Shown piece after piece: positions 56,828 to 61,378 of a stretch of 61,378 nucleotides of DNA. The notes under the pieces are model-generated. The model saw nothing but the letters and a program-made list of their open reading frames with translations. It ran no database searches and was not told the DNA's origin. The position numbers and the translations under genes were made by a program. The DNA is taken from the NCBI GenBank assembly GCA_964611095.1, contig CAZSWJ010000005.1, forward strand, positions 1 through 61,378, written 5' to 3'. Source of the DNA: CAZKJL01 sp964611095 (GTDB lineage Bacteria > Patescibacteriota > Gracilibacteria > Peribacterales > Peribacteraceae). Numbering within the stretch: the first letter of the stretch is position 1; each line of letters starts with the position of its first letter.

Positions 56828-57451
56828 ATGTCAGTCAATAACAGACATTCGTCGCATCAAGACGAAGAAAGCCAGTATGAGGCTGTTCGTCTATTGATCG
56901 TAAGGGCGACAGAAATTGCCGAAGAAAGACTTGAAAGGAGAAGTCAGGAAATCCTTCATCGAATCACAGTGCTTGGCGAAACTTTTTCCGATATCGCAAG
57001 AGAGATGATTCCCGATATAACGGAACGTTCGCTGAATTTGGGTCAAATGTCGGTGGCCAGGGCGGCACGGAAATTATTTTCCCAAGGACAATATGAAGCC
57101 ATCGCCGAGAAGAATAAACTAAAGGGAGCATCTCTTGGAGGCACATCTTTTCATCCCCAAGGTTTTGATGCGACAAAAGGAAAGATTGTCCCGAACGGAC
57201 ATCGTTCTCTTTGGTCGAACGAAGAATTGCAAGCGCTTAGGGATATGAAAGAGGATACAAGCGGTGCGTATTTGTATGACGGGGGACTTCATAGTGGCAG
57301 GCCGTCTTTTACCTTCATCGCATCTTTGCTAAATGAAGAGTTTAAAGGTATTCGCCCTCCGCGTACGGCCAATGCTTACAAGCGAATGTGGGATAGGCTT
57401 GTGGTAGAGAATGACGATTCCGACAAAGAAGAGGCACTGGCCCAAGAATGA
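56828..57451 (+). CDS. Hypothetical protein, possibly DNA-binding; lower-GC gene
   Basis: The 207-residue protein has a helical, coiled-coil-like first half (EAVRLLIVRATEIAEERLERRSQEI), then SVARAARKLFSQGQYEAIAEKNKLKG, and a C-terminal region HRSLWSNEELQALRDMKED to TANAYKRMWDRL resembling a SANT/Myb-type or phage-regulator helix bundle. That is a weak resemblance. The codons are visibly AT-richer than in neighbouring genes, suggesting transfer. It sits just before tRNA-Pro(TGG), a common integration site. Its promoter is close to consensus. The ATG at 56828 is chosen over an upstream TTG on promoter grounds. Confidence 0.75.
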   Translation: MSVNNRHSSHQDEESQYEAVRLLIVRATEIAEERLERRSQEILHRITVLGETFSDIAREMIPDITERSLNLGQMSVARAARKLFSQGQYEAIAEKNKLKGASLGGTSFHPQGFDATKGKIVPNGHRSLWSNEELQALRDMKEDTSGAYLYDGGLHSGRPSFTFIASLLNEEFKGIRPPRTANAYKRMWDRLVVENDDSDKEEALAQE

Positions 57452-57475
57452 TTTCGTCTCTAGGATAAGCCCGTT

Positions 57476-57551
57476 CGGGACGTAGCTCAGTTGGTAGAGC
57501 GCCTGGTTTGGGACCAGGAGGCCGCGAGTTCGAGCCCCGCCGTCCCGACCA
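57476..57551 (+). tRNA. tRNA-Pro(TGG), CCA encoded
   Basis: Acceptor CGGGACG pairs with CGTCCCG, anticodon loop TTTGGGA gives anticodon TGG, and CCA is encoded. The T stem (GCGAG with CCCGC) contains one A.C mismatch, unusual for a functional tRNA. Three further copies of its 3' part follow in tandem. Confidence 0.94.
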
Positions 57552-57812
57552 CTGCGATCTTTATTCTTACGAGCGTCGGTTTGGGACCATGCCGCGCGCG
57601 AAGCGGAGCCCCGCCGTCCCGACCACTGCGATCTTTATTCTTACGAGCGTCGGTTTGGGACCATGCCGCGCGCGAAGCGGAGCCCCGCCGTCCCGACCAT
57701 CATTCGATCATTCTTACGAGCTCCGGTTCGGGACCATGCCGCTCCAGAAGCATCTGCCCCGCCTGCCGGTCATAGTCACACCACAGCGTGCGAAGGCTGG
57801 CCGTCCCGACCA
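57552..57812 (+). repeat. Tandem echoes of the tRNA-Pro(TGG) 3' half
   Basis: 57552-57625 and 57626-57699 are identical 74-bp units. Each holds an AT-rich lead (CTGCGATCTTTATTCTTACG), GGTTTGGGACCA from the anticodon loop, a CCGC/GCGG hairpin, and the exact tRNA 3' end CCCCGCCGTCCCGACCA. A third, diverged unit of 113 bp (57700-57812) ends with the same CGTCCCGACCA, abutting the stop codon of the ABC permease gene. None can fold as a full tRNA because the 5' acceptor strand is missing. Confidence 0.85.
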
Positions 57813-58559
57813 TTATTTATTCGTCCAGCGCAGAAAGCGTCGCTCTGCAAAAAGAAATAGCACATTGAACCCGTAGCCGATGATTCCCGTCAGCAGGATC
57901 GACGCGTACATGTCGGCGATATCGTATTTGATTTGCGCATCAATGATGCGATGACCCAGGCCTTGATTCGTGCCGATGAACATTTCCGTCACGACGATGA
58001 CGACGAGAGACAGGCTTACGGCATTGCGGACTCCGATGAACGTTTGCGGCAAGCTTTCCCAAAACACGATCGATGTGAAGACTTGAAACCTGGAAGCACC
58101 CATGATTTTTGCGGCCAAGATTCTGGATTTCTTTCCGTGAATCACACCGTAGGCCGTATTGAAAATGATGATGAGTGCCGAAGCGAATGCGGCTACCGCG
58201 ATCTTGGAAGAATCGGTGATGCCGAAGACGATCAGAAACAACGGGAAGAGTGCCGTTGAAGGAGTCGATCGGAAAAAATCGATGATGAATTCCACGCTGC
58301 GATATATTTTCTCCGAAGTTCCGAGCATCAGTCCGATGGGAATGCCGATACACACGGCGATCGCGAACGCGATGAGGACTCGTTGCAGAGTCGCCCACAC
58401 GTCCAGAAGGCCGATGCTGCTCGTCAAAATGGCCCAGAGCGCACGAAGCGTCGTGAGCGGAGAGGGCAAAAAGAATGCATCGATGAGGTGCAAACTGCAG
58501 GCGCTTTGCCACAGAAGAAGCAGTAAAATCGGGCCGACAAGTACGTACTTGTTCTTCAT
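57813..58559 (-). CDS. NitT/TauT-type ABC transporter permease
   Basis: The 248-residue protein has about six TM helices and the permease EAA-type motif (AAKIMGASRFQVFTSIVFWESLPQTFIGVR) that contacts the ATPase. It matches the TauC/SsuC/NrtB family. It overlaps the ATPase gene by 4 bp. Its stop codon abuts the third tRNA-Pro echo. With its two partners it forms an importer for a small anion or pyrimidine precursor; the substrate cannot be read from sequence. Confidence 0.93.
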   Translation of the reverse strand: MKNKYVLVGPILLLLLWQSACSLHLIDAFFLPSPLTTLRALWAILTSSIGLLDVWATLQRVLIAFAIAVCIGIPIGLMLGTSEKIYRSVEFIIDFFRSTPSTALFPLFLIVFGITDSSKIAVAAFASALIIIFNTAYGVIHGKKSRILAAKIMGASRFQVFTSIVFWESLPQTFIGVRNAVSLSLVVIVVTEMFIGTNQGLGHRIIDAQIKYDIADMYASILLTGIIGYGFNVLFLFAERRFLRWTNK

Positions 58560-59305
58560 AATTTGGCGGCTTTTTGGAAAGCGACGAGGACTTTATTTTT
58601 GATGTGATGAAACTCTTCGGAGTTCAATGCTTGGAGCGTCCGAGGATAGGGCAGTCGGTTTTCAATGACTTCGATGACATTCGTCGGCTTTTGAGACAGT
58701 ACGATGATCCGGTCTGCAAGATGCACTGCTTCTTCGATATCGTGAGAAATGAAGAGAACTGTCGGCTTATGCCGAATGCAGTACTGCTGAATGCTGTCGC
58801 GCATACGCAGGCTGTTTTCATAATCCAGTGCCGAGAACGGTTCATCCATAAAGAGCACCGAAGGTTCCGCGGCCAGTGCGCGCAGAAACGCCACTGCTTG
58901 CTGCTGCCCGCCGCTCAGTTGATACGGATGTCGATGCAGATCGAAATCGGTTTTGAAAAGCGCTTTCAGCGAGTCGATCCGTTCGTTGATGAACGCGTCA
59001 CTTTTCCCCTGTATTTCGAGAGGGAAGGAAATGTTGCGAAAATTCGTGCGCCACGGCAGCAGTGATTCGCGGTAATTTTGAAAAATGTAACTGAAACGAA
59101 ATCGATCCAGGCCGTCCACGTCGCACGTGCCTCCGTCATGCTTGGCAAGCCCTGAGGCAATATTGAGAAGTGTCGATTTTCCGCAGCCGTTGGGTCCGAA
59201 AATGGCCGTGATGCCCCCGGCTTTCACATCGAATGAGAGGCCTGCGTAGATGTCCGTTCCGTCGACGGTTTTACGCAGACTTCGAATGGAAATCGCACTG
59301 CTCAT
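58556..59305 (-). CDS. NitT/TauT-type ABC transporter ATP-binding protein
   Basis: The 249-residue ATPase has Walker A FGPNGCGKST, Q-loop FQNYRESLLPW, signature LSGGQQQ, Walker B VLFMDEPF and H-loop SHDIEEA. The LLPWR sequence after the Q-loop is typical of the SsuB/TauB/NrtD group. It overlaps both the permease and the binding-protein genes by 4 bp, giving a fully coupled three-gene operon. Confidence 0.95.
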   Translation of the reverse strand: MSSAISIRSLRKTVDGTDIYAGLSFDVKAGGITAIFGPNGCGKSTLLNIASGLAKHDGGTCDVDGLDRFRFSYIFQNYRESLLPWRTNFRNISFPLEIQGKSDAFINERIDSLKALFKTDFDLHRHPYQLSGGQQQAVAFLRALAAEPSVLFMDEPFSALDYENSLRMRDSIQQYCIRHKPTVLFISHDIEEAVHLADRIIVLSQKPTNVIEVIENRLPYPRTLQALNSEEFHHIKNKVLVAFQKAAKL

Positions 59306-60282
59306 TTAGGCGGAGCGTAGATCAGAGCAGCGGCGTCCACCTTGGCATCGATGATCTTGTACGTCGCAAAAATATCGAAGAACGATTGCAGTGCGACGAT
59401 GTCCTTTGCATCGAGTTCGTCATACATGCGGTAGCGTACGAGCGGCACGGTGCTAATCAGCGTGTCGTCGAGTGCCGTGTAACCTTTCAGATACGGACGA
59501 GCCGCATCCGGATCGGCATTCACTTCGTCCGTGGCTTTCTTGAATACACCGACGATTTTCTGCGTCAGTTCCGGGTTCTCGGTCATGAATTTCACCGTTA
59601 CGTCACCGACGCCCGCATAGAACGGATTGGCGATGTATTGAGACGCTGGAGATTTTTGAATGACCTTTCCGATCTTCTTTCCTACGGCGATGGTGGGAGC
59701 AGGTTCGATGGCGAGAAGTGCGTCGACTTGTCCCGATGCGAGAGCGGGGACTTGGAGCGGAATGGCGAGATCCACCACCGTGACATCCGTGCCCGAGGTG
59801 AGGCCGTTCTTGGCAAGAATATGCCGTGCGATGGTTTGCCACTGAATGCCGGGCAGAATGCCGAGCTTCTTTCCCTTCAGATCGGCAAACGACTTGATGG
59901 TGCTGTCGATGGGTACCACGAATGATTCACCGGCAAGAACATCGGTGCCGCCCTGCACACTGAAAATTTTGATCGTACCCGGCTTTTTGTTCTGGCTTAC
60001 GGCGGTAATGCCGGCTGCGGCGCCCGGCGATGCGAAGCCGACTTGGTTCGAGAGAAGCGCGTCGATAATTTGGTTCGGGGCCTCGAATTTTACGAGCTCG
60101 ACGTCCACTCCCGCATCTTTGAAGTAACCTTTCTCCAGTGCGAGGTAGAACGGCAACGCGTGAATGTTCGGCAAGTACGCGATGCGAACTTTGGCCATGC
60201 CGCTTTGTTCAGGTGCGGAACACGAAGACAAAAGGATCGCCATCATCGCCGATAGTGCCAAGAAGGATTTTTTGGTGAGCAT
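59302..60282 (-). CDS. NMT1/SsuA-type ABC transporter substrate-binding lipoprotein
   Basis: The 326-residue protein has a lipoprotein signal (MLTKKSFLALSAMMAILLSSC, Cys about residue 21) and an NMT1/THI5-like binding domain: VRIAYLPNIHALPFYLALEKGYFKDAGVDVEL, ADLKGKKLGILPG, GQVDALLAIEPAP. Homologues bind sulfonates, taurine, nitrate or the thiamine pyrimidine precursor. The ATG at 60282 lies 6 nt after a GATACT box on the minus strand, so the operon mRNA should be leaderless. The gene is less GC-rich than the core genes, as is the rest of this operon. Confidence 0.93.
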   Translation of the reverse strand: MLTKKSFLALSAMMAILLSSCSAPEQSGMAKVRIAYLPNIHALPFYLALEKGYFKDAGVDVELVKFEAPNQIIDALLSNQVGFASPGAAAGITAVSQNKKPGTIKIFSVQGGTDVLAGESFVVPIDSTIKSFADLKGKKLGILPGIQWQTIARHILAKNGLTSGTDVTVVDLAIPLQVPALASGQVDALLAIEPAPTIAVGKKIGKVIQKSPASQYIANPFYAGVGDVTVKFMTENPELTQKIVGVFKKATDEVNADPDAARPYLKGYTALDDTLISTVPLVRYRMYDELDAKDIVALQSFFDIFATYKIIDAKVDAAALIYAPPK

Positions 60283-60288
60283 GGGCTG

Positions 60289-60317
60289 AGTATCGTCCAA
60301 GCATCTTCTTTTTACAA
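60289..60317 (-). promoter_or_regulatory. Promoter of the ABC transporter operon
   Basis: On the minus strand TTGTAA (60317-60312), a 17-nt spacer and GATACT (60294-60289), 6 nt before the ATG at 60282. Confidence 0.7.
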
Positions 60318-60337
60318 TGTTCTGGTACTCTGCGCGC

Positions 60338-61045
60338 ATGCGCTCCTACAAATACCTCGATCTCGTCATGGCCGCGTTCGTCGCGGTCCTCCTTATCAGT
60401 AACATCGCGTCGTCGGCCAAGATCGTCGACTGGGGTGTGTCGTTCTACGGACTCCGTCTCAGCTTCGATGCGGGAACGCTGCTCTTTCCGTTGAGCTACA
60501 TCTTCGGTGACATTCTCACCGAGGTCTACGGTTACGCAAAAAGTCGCAAAGTCATTTGGACGGGCTTCGCCGCCGCGATTCTGCTCAGCGCAAGCCTCGC
60601 CGTGATTCAAATGCTTCCGGGTGAAGCTTCCTGGCAGGAGTATGCCGGTGATGACGCATTCGCCGCGATTCTCGGAGGCGTCGCATCGGGCGGCATCATC
60701 ATCGCGAGTTTGTGCGCGTACTTCTTGGGCGAATTCAGCAACTCGTTCGTGCTCGCCAAAATGAAAGTATGGATGAAGGGTCCTCACCTGTGGGTACGCA
60801 CCATCGGTTCCACGCTCATCGGTGAAGGCGTGGACTCCACGGTCTTCACGCTCATCGCGTGCGCGCTCGGCGTCTTTCCGTGGGAAATCGCCGCCAGTCT
60901 CATCGTCGCCAACTACGTCTTCAAAGTTGCCATCGAAATTCTGTTCACGCCCGTCACGTACGGGGTCGTCGCGTTCCTCAAGAAGAGCGAGAACGAAGAT
61001 CACTACGATCGCACGACGAACTTCAATCCGTTCAGACTTTCCTAA
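60338..61045 (+). CDS. Queuosine precursor transporter (YhhQ/VUT family)
   Basis: The 235-residue membrane protein has about six TM helices and the family motifs LLISNIASSAKIVDW, LLFPLSYIFGDILTEVYGYAKSRKVIW and GSTLIGEGVDSTVFTLIA. YhhQ imports the queuosine precursors preQ0/preQ1. With the tgt gene in the same window this suggests precursor salvage instead of de novo synthesis. TACTCT with a TG extension (60326-60331) is 6 nt before the ATG. It is divergent from the ABC operon and overlaps the convergent VKOR gene by 14 bp. Confidence 0.93.
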   Translation: MRSYKYLDLVMAAFVAVLLISNIASSAKIVDWGVSFYGLRLSFDAGTLLFPLSYIFGDILTEVYGYAKSRKVIWTGFAAAILLSASLAVIQMLPGEASWQEYAGDDAFAAILGGVASGGIIIASLCAYFLGEFSNSFVLAKMKVWMKGPHLWVRTIGSTLIGEGVDSTVFTLIACALGVFPWEIAASLIVANYVFKVAIEILFTPVTYGVVAFLKKSENEDHYDRTTNFNPFRLS

Positions 61046-61378
61046 TCGCGCGGTACGCCCAGACGTGACCGAGAACCGAAACTGCGATGATGAGCACGAT
61101 GGCCGGGAACGACCAGTGCATCATGGCTTCTTTTGGCTCAGGCAAGAGCGATAAGCCGTGTGCCATGAAGACGGTGAGCCCCACGCTGAACGACAGGAGC
61201 GAGAACGCTTGGAACGTCGTGAATGCCCATCGGTTCTTCTTGCTCAGGATCGGATCGGCGTGCGACGCGTCGTCGACGACGAAACACAGCGCGATCATCG
61301 TGGAGACGAACGTGGAGAACAGGCAGAACGGACAGACGCCTGCGAGCTGCAGCACGCTGGCGACGTACAGGCGGTAGC
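61032..61378 (-). CDS. Vitamin K epoxide reductase family protein (partial)
   Basis: The gene enters from the right edge, so its N-terminus is missing. The visible 115 residues show the VKOR active-site helix VLQLAGVCPFCLFSTFVSTM with the redox CPFC motif, then further TM helices. Bacterial VKOR proteins re-oxidise DsbA-like partners and so support disulfide formation outside the membrane, fitting the Cys-rich extracytoplasmic loops of other proteins here. A GTG at 61355 is an apparent start but lies inside the conserved domain. Confidence 0.8.
   Translation of the reverse strand, partial: YRLYVASVLQLAGVCPFCLFSTFVSTMIALCFVVDDASHADPILSKKNRWAFTTFQAFSLLSFSVGLTVFMAHGLSLLPEPKEAMMHWSFPAIVLIIAVSVLGHVWAYRAIRKV

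Noticed and set aside
57552..57699. CRISPR array, suggested by regular 74-bp repeats
   Set aside because: The whole unit is repeated with no variable spacers, the unit contains tRNA sequence, and no cas genes are near.
57552..57812. Extra tRNA-Pro genes in the tandem array
   Set aside because: The units lack the 5' acceptor strand and D arm, so no cloverleaf can form. They are repeats of the 3' part only.

Overview
The window is a GC-rich, gene-dense bacterial scaffold piece carrying core information-processing genes: ftsA-ftsZ, dut, dnaA, thrS, eno, infB, rplS, lepA, rplI, rplU, secG, tgt, clpP, miaA, recG and five tRNA genes. Between them lie many lineage-specific proteins of unknown function. 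TGA is a normal stop codon. ThrRS has no TGS domain, the DNA polymerase I 5'-3' exonuclease is a stand-alone protein, and there is a ComF, a VirB6-like membrane protein and several very large soluble unknowns. This fits a Candidate Phyla Radiation (Patescibacteria) genome, most likely of the Peregrinibacteria/Peribacteria kind. That placement is inference, since no rRNA gene is present. A 100-N gap at 13805-13904 is flanked by identical 55-bp ends, so it is probably an uncollapsed contig overlap rather than missing DNA.

Layout: 1-1708 tRNA-Lys, a Sel1 lipoprotein pair and an acidic mini-protein; 1846-7063 GlgA-like fragment, exonuclease, ftsA, ftsZ, dut; 7066-12437 a 1159-aa metalloprotease-like giant, comF, tRNA-Val(GAC), VOC protein; 12604-17496 rseP, dnaA, thrS; 17500-22516 RhtB-type exporter, Lgt-like protein and small envelope proteins; 22579-29552 eno, a 506-codon-class unknown, tRNA-Pro(GGG), DHH phosphoesterase, infB; 29556-32537 VirB6-like operon; 32819-39702 regulator, rplS, csaB and a three-gene operon ending in a 1212-aa protein; 39821-48756 lepA, rplI, peptide-binding protein, secG, tRNA-Val(TAC), rplU, tgt and DoxX-like proteins; 48820-53798 clpP, miaA, recG; 53795-56631 a GT-C glycosyltransferase operon; 56828-61378 a lower-GC segment with tRNA-Pro(TGG) and a NitT/TauT-type ABC transporter, then a queuosine-precursor transporter and a partial VKOR.

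The most striking findings are regulatory and structural. (1) Upstream of thrS is a complete ribosome-mediated attenuator: promoter, a 17-codon leader peptide with eight consecutive Thr codons, a 14-bp antiterminator and a mutually exclusive terminator. (2) Almost no start codon in the window has a Shine-Dalgarno sequence, and many genes have a -10 box 6-10 nt before the start codon, so they should give leaderless or nearly leaderless mRNAs. (3) Four of the five tRNA genes are accompanied by copies of their own 5' or 3' ends; at tRNA-Val(TAC) and tRNA-Pro(TGG) these form tandem structured units, with compensatory base changes at the Val locus. (4) A two-hairpin element occurs twice in unrelated intergenic sites with base-pair covariation. 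(5) Several families of short-reiteration inverted repeats fill intergenic spaces, and one has been absorbed in frame into comF.
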